Source: Bog-756 sp963829235 (GTDB lineage Bacteria; Actinomycetota; Acidimicrobiia; Acidimicrobiales; RAAP-2). Taken from it: a DNA stretch of 64,000 nt. Location of the stretch: contig CAWHIF010000006.1 in assembly GCA_963829235.1 (NCBI GenBank), positions 248,001 to 312,000 on the forward strand, given 5' to 3'. The notes under the pieces are model-generated. The model was not told the DNA's origin and ran no database searches. It saw only the letters and a program-made list of their open reading frames with translations. Both the position numbers and the translations under genes were made by a program. Shown in pieces: positions 1-9,091 of the stretch. The number at the start of each line of letters is the position of its first letter. Position 1 is the stretch's first letter.

Positions 1-274
1 CGCCCCCAACAGCGAGGTGGCCCAGGTCATCTCGTTCCCGATCCTGTTCCCCCTGACCTTCGCCTCCTCGGCCTTCGTCCCGGTGTCGTCGATGCCGAGC
101 TGGCTGCAGGGCTTCGCCACCTATCAACCGGTGAGCGTCACCGTCAGCGCCTGCCGCGCCCTCATGATCGGCGGGCCCACCGCCACCTGGGTCATCCAGT
201 CCCTACTGTGGTCACTCGGACTGCTCGTCGTGCTCACGCCGCTGGCCGTCCATCGCTACCGCACCCGCATCTGA
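1..274 (+). CDS. ABC-2 type transporter permease, C-terminal fragment
   Basis: This is the 3' end of a gene that begins before the window; the frame is open from base 2. The visible residues (about 90) contain a phenylalanine-rich segment around FPLTFASSAFVPVSSMPSWL followed by a conserved YQPVSV loop and a last hydrophobic helix ending in HRYRTRI. This arrangement matches the C-terminus of DrrB-like ABC-2 permeases, which form the membrane half of exporters for drugs, lipids or polysaccharides. The ATPase partner would be expected upstream, outside the window. Substrate cannot be inferred. Confidence 0.8.
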   Translation, partial: APNSEVAQVISFPILFPLTFASSAFVPVSSMPSWLQGFATYQPVSVTVSACRALMIGGPTATWVIQSLLWSLGLLVVLTPLAVHRYRTRI

Positions 275-369
275 GGCGAGCCGCACGACCGGTCTCGAAA
301 CGTGACGACCTGCCCGGCCCCCCGGCCCCCCGGCTCGCCGCCGCGGCTCCGGGCGAGCAGAATGGGGAG

Positions 370-3069
370 ATGGCCCACCCTCCCACCACCCCGGTCTCAC
401 CCGACTCCTTCGGCGCCCGCGGCACCCTGACCGTCGGCGACACCTCCTACGAGATCTACCGGATCAACGCGCTGGCCGGCCGCTACGACATCGCCAGGCT
501 CCCGTACTCGATCAAGGTGGTGCTCGAGAACCTCCTGCGCCACGAGGACGGACTCGCCGTACGTCCCGCCGACATCGAAGCGGTGGCCGGATGGGGCAAC
601 CGCCCCGAGCGCCACGGCCTCGGAGCAGAGGACGCCGCGGAGATCGCCCTCACCCCCGAGCGGGTCCTCATGCAGGACTTCACCGGCGTGCCCTGCGTGG
701 TCGATCTGGCGGCCATGCGCGACGCGCTGAGCACGCTGGGCGGCGACCCGAGCAGGGTCAACCCGCTCGTCCCGGTCGAGCTGGTCATCGATCACTCGGT
801 CATCGCCGAGGCGTCGGGGAGCCCGGGGGCCTTCGACGAGAACGTCGACATCGAGTACCAGCGGAATATCGAGCGCTATCAGCTCCTCCGCTGGGCCCAG
901 CAGGCGTTCGACGGATATCGGGTGGTCCCGCCCGGCACCGGCATCTGTCACCAGGTCAACCTCGAGTACCTGTCGCGGGTGGTGTTCGCCACCGACGACG
1001 GAAAGGCATACTGCGACACCCTGGTCGGCACCGACTCCCACACCACCATGGTCAACGGGCTCGGCGTCCTCGGATGGGGCGTCGGTGGCATCGAGGCCGA
1101 GGCGGCCATGCTCGGTCAGCCGCTCTCCATGCTCCTCCCCCCGGTCGTGGGTTTCCGCCTCACCGGCGAGCAGGCGCCCGGCACCACCGCCACGGATCTG
1201 GTGCTGACCATCACCCATCTCCTCCGACAGCACGGCGTGGTGGGGAAGTTCGTCGAGTTCTACGGCCCCGGCGTGGCCGCCGTGCCGCTGGCCAACCGGG
1301 CCACCATCGGCAACATGTCGCCAGAGTACGGGGCCACCTGCGCCATCTTCCCCATCGACGAGGTCACCCTCGACTACCTGCGCTTCACGGGACGCGACGA
1401 CCACCACGTCGACCTGGTCGAGGCCTACGCCAAGGAGCAGGGGATGTTCCAATCCGCCGGCGGGGTCGAACCGGTGTTCTCCGAGACCATCGAACTCGAC
1501 CTGTCGTCGGTGGTGCCGAGCATCGCCGGTCCGACCCGGCCCCAGGACCTGGTGACCCTGGCCGGTGCCGGGGCGTCGTACCGGACCGCCCTCGGACGCG
1601 ACCAGCGGTCGGGTCCCGCGTCACTGGGCGATGGGTCCACCGTCTCCATCGGCGACGGTGCAGTGGTGGTGGCCGCTATCACCAGCTGCACGAACACCTC
1701 CAATCCTCAGGTGATGGTGGCCGCCGGCCTGGTAGCCAGACGCGCCGTCGAACGAGGGCTCGAGCCCAAGCCCTGGGTCAAGACCACGCTGGCACCGGGC
1801 TCGAGGGTGGTCATGGACTACCTCGACCGGGCCCATCTGACCGAGCCACTGGCCCGGATCGGGTTCGACCTGGTCGGCTTCGGCTGCACGACCTGCATCG
1901 GCAACTCCGGGCCCTTGCTCCCCGGCGTCTCCCGAGCGGTCCACGACAACGACCTCTCGGTGGCCGCGGTCCTGTCGGGAAACCGCAATTTCGAGGGACG
2001 GATCCACCCTGACGTCCGGATGAATTACCTGGCCTCCCCGCCGCTGGTGGTGGCCTACGCGCTGGCCGGCACCATGGACATCGACCTCACGACCGACCCG
2101 CTGGGCAACGGATCCGACGGCCGCCCGGTCTACCTGGCCGACCTGTGGCCGTCGCCCGAGGAGATCACCGAGTCCATCCGGAGCTCGATCACTTCGGACA
2201 TGTTCCGCCAGCGGTACGCATCGGTCTTCGACGGTGACGAGCGGTGGCAGACCGTCGAGACGGCCACCGGCGACACGTTCAGTTGGGATCACGACTCCAC
2301 CTACGTCCTGCGCCCCACTTTTCTCGAGGGCCTGACCATGACCCCCGCCCCGGTGACCGGGGTGGCGGGTGCACGGGTCCTGGCCAAGCTCGGGGACAGT
2401 GTCACCACCGACCACATCTCGCCCGCCGGCAACATCAGCCCCTCCAGCCCGGCCGGTCACTACCTCGCCGACCACGGGGTCGAGCCGGGCGACTTCAACT
2501 CCTACGGCACACGGCGCGGGAACCACGAGGTCATGGTGAGAGGAACCTTCGCCAACGTGAGGCTGCGCAACCAGCTGGCGCCGGGGACCGAGGGCGGGTT
2601 CACCCTCCACCTGCCCGACGGGGAGGAGACCACCATCTACGAGGCGGCGGTTCGGTACGCAGCCGAAGGCGTGCCGCTGGTGGTCCTGGCCGGCAAGGAG
2701 TACGGATCGGGCTCCTCGCGCGACTGGGCGGCAAAGGGCACGTCGCTGCTCGGAATCCGCGCCGTGATCGCAGAGAGCTACGAGCGCATCCACCGGTCCA
2801 ATCTCATCGGCATGGGCGTGCTGCCCCTCCAGTATGCGGAGGGCGGGAGCGCCTCCTCACTGGGCCTGACCGGGCACGAGGTCTTCACCGTCACCGGGCT
2901 CGACTCCCTCAACGAGGGGGTGGCGCCCAAAACGGTCGGGGTCCGGGCCGAGGACGAGGACCGGGTGGTGGAGTTCGAAGCCAGGCTGCGCATCGATACC
3001 CCGATGGAAGCCGAGTACTACCGCAACGGCGGGATCCTGCCCTACATGCTGCGCCAGATGGCCGGCTGA
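370..3069 (+). CDS. acnA: Aconitate hydratase (AcnA-type)
   Basis: Isomerises citrate to isocitrate through cis-aconitate in the TCA cycle; cytosolic [4Fe-4S] enzyme. The 899-residue length is that of the AcnA/IRP family. Cluster ligands are visible as SCTNTSNP in the middle and FGCTTCIGNSG about 70 residues later; DSHTTMVNGLG and the C-terminal swivel domain with GSGSSRDWAAKG are also present. The frame is open upstream to 208, but ATG 370 (MAHPPTTP) gives the normal N-terminus. GGGGAG directly abuts this ATG, too close for a normal ribosome site, so initiation may be leaderless. It is followed at once by an 8-bp tandem repeat. Confidence 0.96.
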   Translation: MAHPPTTPVSPDSFGARGTLTVGDTSYEIYRINALAGRYDIARLPYSIKVVLENLLRHEDGLAVRPADIEAVAGWGNRPERHGLGAEDAAEIALTPERVLMQDFTGVPCVVDLAAMRDALSTLGGDPSRVNPLVPVELVIDHSVIAEASGSPGAFDENVDIEYQRNIERYQLLRWAQQAFDGYRVVPPGTGICHQVNLEYLSRVVFATDDGKAYCDTLVGTDSHTTMVNGLGVLGWGVGGIEAEAAMLGQPLSMLLPPVVGFRLTGEQAPGTTATDLVLTITHLLRQHGVVGKFVEFYGPGVAAVPLANRATIGNMSPEYGATCAIFPIDEVTLDYLRFTGRDDHHVDLVEAYAKEQGMFQSAGGVEPVFSETIELDLSSVVPSIAGPTRPQDLVTLAGAGASYRTALGRDQRSGPASLGDGSTVSIGDGAVVVAAITSCTNTSNPQVMVAAGLVARRAVERGLEPKPWVKTTLAPGSRVVMDYLDRAHLTEPLARIGFDLVGFGCTTCIGNSGPLLPGVSRAVHDNDLSVAAVLSGNRNFEGRIHPDVRMNYLASPPLVVAYALAGTMDIDLTTDPLGNGSDGRPVYLADLWPSPEEITESIRSSITSDMFRQRYASVFDGDERWQTVETATGDTFSWDHDSTYVLRPTFLEGLTMTPAPVTGVAGARVLAKLGDSVTTDHISPAGNISPSSPAGHYLADHGVEPGDFNSYGTRRGNHEVMVRGTFANVRLRNQLAPGTEGGFTLHLPDGEETTIYEAAVRYAAEGVPLVVLAGKEYGSGSSRDWAAKGTSLLGIRAVIAESYERIHRSNLIGMGVLPLQYAEGGSASSLGLTGHEVFTVTGLDSLNEGVAPKTVGVRAEDEDRVVEFEARLRIDTPMEAEYYRNGGILPYMLRQMAG

Positions 3070-3302
3070 CCCGGCTGTCCGGCTGTCCGGCTGTCCGGCT
3101 GTCGGGCTGTCCGGCTACCCGGCTACCCGGCTGACCCGCTGACCCGGCTGTCCGGCTGTCCGGCTGTCCGGCTACCCGGCTGTCCGGCTACCCGGCTGAC
3201 CCGGCTGGCCCGGCCGAGCGGCTGACCCGGCTGGCCCGGCAGACCCGGCTGGCCCGGCAGACCCGGCTGGCCCGGCCGCCCGGCTGCCCCCGGCTGACCC
3301 GG
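3070..3302. repeat. 8-bp tandem repeat array between convergent genes
   Basis: The whole gap between the aconitase stop and the stop of the leftward hemolysin III gene is made of degenerate 8-base units of the form CCGGCTGT, with variants CCGGCTAC, CCGGCTGA and CCGGCTGG, nearly thirty in all. The aconitase end itself (GCC GGC TGA CCC) is the first unit, so the array looks like serial duplication of the stop-codon region. No plausible gene is present. A role in termination is possible but no clear hairpin with a U-tract is seen. Confidence 0.85.
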
Positions 3303-3998
3303 CTACCCGGCCAGGGGCAGGACGAAGAAGGCGATGACCACGAAGTGCAGCACGGCCCCGACGATGGTGCAGGCATGGAACACTTCGTGGTACCCGAACA
3401 CCCCGGCGACGGGGTTGGGGCGCTTGAGGGCGTAGACGACGGCACCGGCCGAATAGGCCAGCCCACCGGCGAGCAGGAGCAAGAACCCGGCACCGCCGAG
3501 CGCGTGGAGCAGCTGCGGGAGTACCACGACGGCAGCCCAGCCCACCACCACGTAGGGCAGGGCGATCACCCATTTGGGGGCGTCGAGCCAGACCTGGCGA
3601 AGCGTGATGCCGACGAGTGCGCCGCCCCAGACGATGCAGAGCACCGCGGTCCGCGGCCAACCGCTGAGAGCGATCCCGGCCACTGCGGTGTACGAGCCGG
3701 CAATAGCGATGAAGATGGTCGAGTGGTCCGCGCGCCGCATGCGCCGACGGCCCACCGGTCCCCAGGTGTGCCGGTGGAAGAGGGCGCTGATGCCGAAGAG
3801 TAAGGAGATGGAGACGGCGTAGACGGACACGATCGCCTTCGAGCCCGGAGTCGGTGCCGCCCAGATCAGCGCCGTTCCCGACACCAGCGAGACGAAGAAA
3901 GCAACTTCGTGGAAGACACCACGCAGCGCCGGTTTGGCCGGTTCCGCGCTGTCGGGGATACCGGGCGGGGCCGTCGGCGCGTGGTCAGCGGACCGCAT
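3303..3998 (-). CDS. Hemolysin III family (PAQR-like) integral membrane protein
   Basis: A 231-residue protein with about seven hydrophobic segments after a proline-rich 30-residue N-terminus. The family core is visible: GVFHEVAFFVSLVSG, then SALFHRHTW, RRADHSTIFIAIAGSYT in the middle and GYHEVFHACTIVGAVLHF near the end, which carry the His and Asp residues conserved in the PAQR/YqfA group. Biochemical function in bacteria is poorly defined; despite the name it need not be a hemolysin. The start ATG overlaps the TGA of the upstream amidotransferase (TGATG), so the two are probably co-translated. Confidence 0.88.
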   Translation of the reverse strand: MRSADHAPTAPPGIPDSAEPAKPALRGVFHEVAFFVSLVSGTALIWAAPTPGSKAIVSVYAVSISLLFGISALFHRHTWGPVGRRRMRRADHSTIFIAIAGSYTAVAGIALSGWPRTAVLCIVWGGALVGITLRQVWLDAPKWVIALPYVVVGWAAVVVLPQLLHALGGAGFLLLLAGGLAYSAGAVVYALKRPNPVAGVFGYHEVFHACTIVGAVLHFVVIAFFVLPLAG

Positions 3999-4801
3999 CA
4001 GCGCCGATCCGAGGTCTCCAGGGGGGAGCCGCCCGGATCGCGGACCGGCTGCAGCGATCGCCCGACGAACCGACGGAGCATCCGGCGACCGACTGCCTCC
4101 ACGCGGGCCAGGCCCGGGCCGTCCAGACGTACGCCGGCCGGCAGATGGGGCCGCCACCGATCGGCCAGGGTGCGATCGACCTCGATGTGGAACTGCAGGC
4201 CATAGGCGAGGGGTCCCCAACGAAAGGCCTGATGGGAGAAGATCCGGGACCCGGCCAGATGGACGGCGCCGTCGGGCATCGAGAACGTGTCACGGTGCCA
4301 GTGCACACACGGCACCGCGGTGTGGCCGAGACCGGTGTACTCGGGCCCGGTCACGGGGTCCCTCCGGCCCTCACCGGTCAGCTCCACCTGGCCGAGGCCG
4401 ATCTCCGGCTCGGGCCCGGTGGTCACCTCGGATCCGAGGGCGGCGGCCAGCTGTTGCGCTCCGAGGCACACGCCGAGCACGGGCCTCCCTGCTTCCACCA
4501 CCGCACCGATCAGTGCCCGCTCGGGAACCAGCCACGGATGTTCACCGGCATCATGGACCCCCATGGGGCCGCCCATCACCACCAGTCCGGCGACCGACTC
4601 CTGATCCGGGAGGGGATCAGCGCGGTCGGTGCGGACCACGTCGAACGGGAGGCCGCGTTCGACCAAAGACTCCACGATCAACCCCGGGCCCTCATGGGCC
4701 ACGTGCTGGACGATCACCCACCGGCGGCCGGCCCGTTCATCTCCGGCTGCGGTCCCCGGCGAGTGCCTCCCGGAGAAACCGGACCTGGCCGGGTCGATCA
4801 C
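3998..4801 (-). CDS. Class I glutamine amidotransferase-like protein
   Basis: Contains the class I GATase fold. The nucleophile elbow is GVCLGAQQLAAALG, with the catalytic Cys in GVCLG, and the His/Glu part of the triad is likely in YGLQFHIEVD. It resembles stand-alone GMP-synthase-like amidotransferases (HVAHEGPGLI at the start), whose substrates are mostly unknown. Start choice: GTG 4801 overlaps the stop of the upstream gene (GTGA), giving 267 residues; GTG 4717 would begin directly at VIVQHVAHEG and give the more usual 239 residues. It lies between a PIG-L deacetylase and a hemolysin III-like gene in one leftward unit. Confidence 0.85.
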   Translation of the reverse strand: MIDPARSGFSGRHSPGTAAGDERAGRRWVIVQHVAHEGPGLIVESLVERGLPFDVVRTDRADPLPDQESVAGLVVMGGPMGVHDAGEHPWLVPERALIGAVVEAGRPVLGVCLGAQQLAAALGSEVTTGPEPEIGLGQVELTGEGRRDPVTGPEYTGLGHTAVPCVHWHRDTFSMPDGAVHLAGSRIFSHQAFRWGPLAYGLQFHIEVDRTLADRWRPHLPAGVRLDGPGLARVEAVGRRMLRRFVGRSLQPVRDPGGSPLETSDRR

Positions 4802-5550
4802 CCGGTCGCCACGACGTGGAAGGCCTCGGCCAGCCTCCCGTCGGGTAGACCCGCAGCCAGTGCGGTCCCCGACATCCAGCTCCGCAGCAGACCGTCGAGG
4901 TGCTCGCCCTCGCCGACCTGGCTCCGGTGGGATCGGAGGGCGGCCAGCTTGAGGTCGAAGTACTCGGTGGCGTCGACCACCCTGTCGGCACGGTCGGTGG
5001 CCATGATCCACGCTTCCGGCACCGTGTGGGGTTCGAGCCCTTCCTCGATGAGCTCGGGAAATGCGAACGGGTTGCGCGAGTCCGGGTAGACGGCACAGAT
5101 GGCCGCCTCGCCCGCGACCAGATGGTCAGGATGACTGGCGTAGATGCGCGACCAGTTGCGCTCGGGAGACTGGGTGACGACCCGGTCGGGACGGAATCTG
5201 CGGATCACCCTGGTGATGGCCAGCCGGAGGTCGAGATCGGGCTGGAGGCGACCGTCGGGGAACCCGAGAAAGGTCACGTCGGTCACCCCGACGACCTCGG
5301 CCGCGTCCAGCTGCTCCTGACGACGGATCACCGCCATGTCCTCGCGCCTGACGGTACGGTCGGACCCACCGGCATCGCCGTCCGTGACGATGCAGTATGC
5401 GACGTCGATGCCGGCGCGCGTCCACACCGCCACCGATCCGGCGGCGCCAAAATCGACGTCGTCGGGGTGGGCGGTCACCACCAGGATCCGCCCGGTGCCT
5501 TCGATGCCGGCACCGACGGTCATCGGTGCCCGGAAATGGGTTTCGGACAT
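4798..5550 (-). CDS. PIG-L/LmbE family deacetylase
   Basis: A 250-residue zinc-dependent N-acetylglucosaminyl-type deacetylase. The metal and catalytic motif AHPDDVDFG lies near residue 27 and the second metal-binding His is in ASHPDHLVAGEA. The family includes MshB and Mca of mycothiol metabolism; closeness to either cannot be settled by eye. ATG 5550 is preceded by GAGGAGCGC, a good ribosome site. First gene of a three-gene leftward unit, overlapping the next gene by 4 bases. Confidence 0.9.
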   Translation of the reverse strand: MSETHFRAPMTVGAGIEGTGRILVVTAHPDDVDFGAAGSVAVWTRAGIDVAYCIVTDGDAGGSDRTVRREDMAVIRRQEQLDAAEVVGVTDVTFLGFPDGRLQPDLDLRLAITRVIRRFRPDRVVTQSPERNWSRIYASHPDHLVAGEAAICAVYPDSRNPFAFPELIEEGLEPHTVPEAWIMATDRADRVVDATEYFDLKLAALRSHRSQVGEGEHLDGLLRSWMSGTALAAGLPDGRLAEAFHVVATG

Positions 5551-5625
5551 GCGCTCCTCAGGGTCCGGTGGGGCCGGTGGGGCCCCGGGCCACGCACCCG
5601 GCGGGACGTTCGGGGCCGGTGGATC

Positions 5626-6876
5626 TCAGTCGGTGCCCGGCTGCCATGCGGCCAGGTCGGTCAGGCGGGGGTCGTTGGAGAAGATCTCGACGATCGGAAC
5701 CTTGAGCCCGATCCGGGTCTGGATGCGCTCGACCTCGAGGATCTGGTTCCACTGCACCAGGGTCACCACCAGTCCGGCCTCGCCGGCGCGGGCAGTTCGG
5801 CCCGAGCGGTGCAGGTAGGCCTTGTGGTCCTCGGGTGGATCGAAATGGACGACCACGTCGACCATGTCGATGTCGAGACCACGGGCGGCCACGTCGGTGG
5901 CCACCAGCGCCGGGAGCTTGCCATCGCCGAAGTCCTTGAGGGTCCGCTCCCGGTTCGTCTGACGAAGGTCCCCGTGGATGACGTCGGCCTTCACGCCCTC
6001 CTTGCGCAGCTGCTCGACCAGCCGGTCGGCGCCGCGCTTCGTGCGCACGAACACCAGGGTCTTGTCCGAGTTGCGGCAGATGGCGGCACACACCTTGACC
6101 CTGTCCATCTGGTGCACCTCGAGGAACCGGTGCTCCATGGCATCGACCGTGGTGCGCTGCGAGGCCACCTCGTGCATCACCGGATCGGTCAGGTACCGGC
6201 TCACCAACCGGTCCACCGCACCGTCGAGGGTGGCCGAGAACAAGAGGGTCTGGTGCACCCGTTCGAGACGGCGGAGCACCCACTCGACCTGGGGCATGAA
6301 CCCCATGTCCGCCATCCGGTCCGCCTCGTCGAGCACCAGCGTCTCGATGTCGGCCACCGAGAGCTCCCCGCGGTCACCGAGGTCGATGAGCCGCCCGGGT
6401 GTGGCGATGATCACGTCCACCCCGCGGCGCAACTTCTTCACCTGCCGCTCGATGTCGGCACCGCCGTAGACGGCGGCGATCCGGAGGCCGGCCTCTTTGG
6501 CCAGGGGCTCGAGGACCTCGCTGACCTGCACGGCCAGCTCGCGGGTGGGAACGAGGACCAGGGCCCGGGGGCGGCCCGGCTCGGTGGACTTGGCGGCCAT
6601 GGTGCGCTGGAGCAGCGGGACACCGAAGGCCAGGGTCTTGCCGGATCCCGTCTTGGCCTTCCCGCACACATCCCGCCCGGCCAGGGCGTCGGCCACGGTC
6701 ATGGCCTGGATGGCGAACGTGGTGGTGATCCCCTGGTCGGCGAGGGCCTTGACCAGGGCTGGGTCGACGCCCAACGACGCGAACGTGGGGGCATCGCCGT
6801 CCCCGCTGCTGCCGGCGTCCAACGCCCCATCGGCGGGATCGAGGACGCGGTCCGACGGGTCGATAACGGTTGTCAT
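5626..6876 (-). CDS. DEAD-box ATP-dependent RNA helicase
   Basis: RNA helicase likely to act in RNA decay, ribosome assembly or cold adaptation. All signature motifs appear in order: FAIQ (Q motif), AKTGSGKT (I), PTRELA (Ia), TPGRLID (Ib), DEAD (II), SAT (III), HGDLRQ (IV/V region), VATDVAARGLD (V) and HRSGRTARAG (VI). ATG 6876 is taken as the start; an in-frame GTG at 6942 would add 22 residues with no family similarity. The product, about 416 residues, lacks the long basic C-terminal tail of many helicases, so it is a minimal-core RhlE-like protein. Confidence 0.93.
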   Translation of the reverse strand: MTTVIDPSDRVLDPADGALDAGSSGDGDAPTFASLGVDPALVKALADQGITTTFAIQAMTVADALAGRDVCGKAKTGSGKTLAFGVPLLQRTMAAKSTEPGRPRALVLVPTRELAVQVSEVLEPLAKEAGLRIAAVYGGADIERQVKKLRRGVDVIIATPGRLIDLGDRGELSVADIETLVLDEADRMADMGFMPQVEWVLRRLERVHQTLLFSATLDGAVDRLVSRYLTDPVMHEVASQRTTVDAMEHRFLEVHQMDRVKVCAAICRNSDKTLVFVRTKRGADRLVEQLRKEGVKADVIHGDLRQTNRERTLKDFGDGKLPALVATDVAARGLDIDMVDVVVHFDPPEDHKAYLHRSGRTARAGEAGLVVTLVQWNQILEVERIQTRIGLKVPIVEIFSNDPRLTDLAAWQPGTD

Positions 6877-7054
6877 GGGGTTCAGAAGCTCACTCTCGCT
6901 GTTCGGTGACGGCCGGAAGCCGACCGTCGACACCCGTGTCACTCACGAATGCCTTCGGGCCCGCCTCGGGCCATCGTTCCGGACCGCGTCGGCGGCTCGG
7001 AGAACGGAGATGAGGAAGACCCCGGTGGAAGGCACTGCGCCTCACCACATGGAC

Positions 7055-7060
7055 AGTCTA
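7055..7060 (-). promoter_or_regulatory. Candidate -10 box for the DEAD-box helicase
   Basis: The 232-base stretch between the helicase start and the end of thiC holds no recognisable gene. Its leftward strand carries a TAGACT hexamer, which would give an untranslated leader of about 170 bases; long leaders are common for helicase and cold-response genes. No convincing -35 is seen. Confidence 0.3.
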
Positions 7061-7108
7061 GCCTGGAATGCCCCCCACTCCGGGCCATCCCGGTGGAGGA
7101 TGCCCTGT

Positions 7109-8941
7109 TCAGGTGGCCGAAGGCTCGCGGTACACCTCGGATCCCGCCTGGCGGAACTCCGTCGCCTTCTCCTTCAGCCCGATCTCGACGGCTGACGCGA
7201 GGTCCATCCCCTTGGCCTCGGCATACTCGCGAACATCCTGGCTGATGCGCATGGAACAGAACTTCGGTCCGCACATCGAACAGAAATGGGCCGTCTTCGC
7301 CGGTTGGGCCGGAAGGGTCTCATCGTGGTAGGCCCGGGCGGTCTCCGGGTCCATGGCCAGGTTGAACTGGTCCTCCCAGCGGAATTCGAAGCGGGCGTTG
7401 GACAGAGCGTCGTCCCACGCCTGGGCCCCCGGGTGCCCCTTGGCCAGGTCGGCGGCGTGGGCGGCGATCTTGTAGGCGATCATCCCTTGTTTGACGTCCT
7501 CCAGGTTGGGGAGGCCCAGGTGCTCCTTCGGGGTGACGTAGCAGAGCATGGCCGTCCCGGCCATGCCGATGACCGCGGCGCCGATGGCCGAGGTGATGTG
7601 GTCATAGCCGGGCGCCACGTCGACGGTCAGCGGCCCGAGGGTGTAGAAGGGGGCCCGATGGCAGACCTCCTGCTGGAGGGTCACGTTCTCCGCCACCTTG
7701 TGCAGTGGCACGTGTCCGGGTCCCTCGATCATGACCTGGACGTCGTGGCGCCACGCCACCTCGGTGAGCTCGCCGAGGGTGTGCAACTCGGCGAACTGCG
7801 CCTCGTCGTTGGCGTCGGCGATCGAACCGGGCCGCAGGCCGTCGCCCAGCGAGAAGGCCACGTCGTAGGCGGCCATGATCTCGCAGATCTCCTCGAACCG
7901 GGTGTAGAGGAAGTTCTCGGTGTGATGGGCCAGGCACCAGGCGGCCATGATCGACCCGCCGCGGCTCACGATCCCCGTGGTCCGGCGGGCGGTCATGGGC
8001 ACGTACCGGAGGAGAACGCCGGCGTGGATGGTGAAGTAGTCGACACCCTGTTCGGCCTGCTCGATGAGGGTGTCGCGGTAGAGGTTCCAGGTCAGCTCCT
8101 CGGGAGAGCCGTCCACCTTCTCGAGGGCCTGGTAGATGGGCACCGTCCCGATGGGCACCGGGGAGTTGCGGATGATCCACTCGCGGGTGGTGTGGATGTC
8201 GGGACCGGTCGAGAGGTCCATGACCGTGTCCGCACCCCATCTGGTCGCCCAGGTCAGCTTCTCCACCTCCTCCTCGATGGACGAGGAAACCGCCGAGTTG
8301 CCGATGTTGGCGTTGACCTTCACGAGGAACCGGCCGCCGATGACCATGGGCTCGGACTCGGGGTGGTTGACGTTGGCCGGCAGGATGGCCCGGCCGGCGG
8401 CGATCTCGTCGCGCACCAGCTCGGCGGGCACGCCTTCGCGGGCCGCCACGAAGTTCATCTCCGGTGTGACCTCGCCCCTCCGGGCGTAGTGCAACTGGGT
8501 GACCGGCCCGCCTGTGGACCGCAGCGGCCGGCGGCCGGATGGGGGCACCTGCTCCGAGTGGGGTTCGGCCCGTCGCACCGCGGCGCGGCCGTCGTCGCGG
8601 CGGGTGGCCGCCCGACCCCGGTGCTCGACGACGTCCCCGCGTGCCGCGATCCACGGGAGGCGGAGCGGGGGCAGTCCCTCCGTCGGCACCGAGCCGGGAC
8701 CTGACGTGTCGTAGAGGGTCACCGGCCGGTTGGGCCGGGGCCCGTCGGGACCGGGCGAATCGGACAGGGCGACCTCGATGAACGGGACGCGGACACCTCC
8801 GGTGCCGTTCACGTAGACCTTCCGGCGGTTGTGGGCCGGGCGGTCGGTCGCCTCGGGGCGGGTGACGCCGTCGGGGCGGGTGACGCCGTCGGGGTGGGTG
8901 ACGCCGTCGGCCGGCGCCGGCTCGTTCGTCGATTCTGTCAT
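7109..8941 (-). CDS. thiC: Phosphomethylpyrimidine synthase ThiC
   Basis: Radical-SAM enzyme converting aminoimidazole ribotide to HMP-phosphate, the pyrimidine half of thiamine. The non-canonical C-terminal [4Fe-4S] motif CSMCGPKFC (CX2CX4C) is present, as are long conserved blocks such as MIEGPGHVPLHKVAENV and GPLTVDVAPGYDHI. The 610-residue length is normal. ATG 8941 is preceded by GAAGGGA at good spacing; the frame stays open further upstream without similarity. The N-terminal 30 residues contain three repeats of DGVTRP encoded by 18-bp direct repeats. No TPP riboswitch is visible upstream. Confidence 0.96.
   Translation of the reverse strand: MTESTNEPAPADGVTHPDGVTRPDGVTRPEATDRPAHNRRKVYVNGTGGVRVPFIEVALSDSPGPDGPRPNRPVTLYDTSGPGSVPTEGLPPLRLPWIAARGDVVEHRGRAATRRDDGRAAVRRAEPHSEQVPPSGRRPLRSTGGPVTQLHYARRGEVTPEMNFVAAREGVPAELVRDEIAAGRAILPANVNHPESEPMVIGGRFLVKVNANIGNSAVSSSIEEEVEKLTWATRWGADTVMDLSTGPDIHTTREWIIRNSPVPIGTVPIYQALEKVDGSPEELTWNLYRDTLIEQAEQGVDYFTIHAGVLLRYVPMTARRTTGIVSRGGSIMAAWCLAHHTENFLYTRFEEICEIMAAYDVAFSLGDGLRPGSIADANDEAQFAELHTLGELTEVAWRHDVQVMIEGPGHVPLHKVAENVTLQQEVCHRAPFYTLGPLTVDVAPGYDHITSAIGAAVIGMAGTAMLCYVTPKEHLGLPNLEDVKQGMIAYKIAAHAADLAKGHPGAQAWDDALSNARFEFRWEDQFNLAMDPETARAYHDETLPAQPAKTAHFCSMCGPKFCSMRISQDVREYAEAKGMDLASAVEIGLKEKATEFRQAGSEVYREPSAT
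8855..8908. repeat. 18-bp tandem repeat (3 copies) inside thiC
   Basis: Three consecutive 18-base units differing by one base encode the DGVTRP/DGVTHP repeats in the disordered N-terminus of ThiC. The copies are in frame, so copy-number change would not break the gene. Confidence 0.9.
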
Positions 8942-9091
8942 GGCTGCAGTCCCTTCGAGCTCAATCGTGGTTGAGTCTCCCACGCTCCGCCCGCTCCCGC
9001 GGAAGCGGGTTTGTGCCATCGTGGACCCCGACACGTGACGGTGCCGCCCCCGGTGCGGACGGTACCCACCACCAGCGAAAGGAAGTCCACC

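Noticed and set aside
208..369. In-frame upstream extension of aconitase by 54 codons
   Set aside because: It overlaps the end of the ABC permease gene and is Arg/Pro-rich, unlike any aconitase N-terminus; ATG 370 is preferred.
8942..9091. Possible TPP riboswitch upstream of thiC
   Set aside because: The conserved THI-element segments are not present on the leftward strand, so no riboswitch is called.
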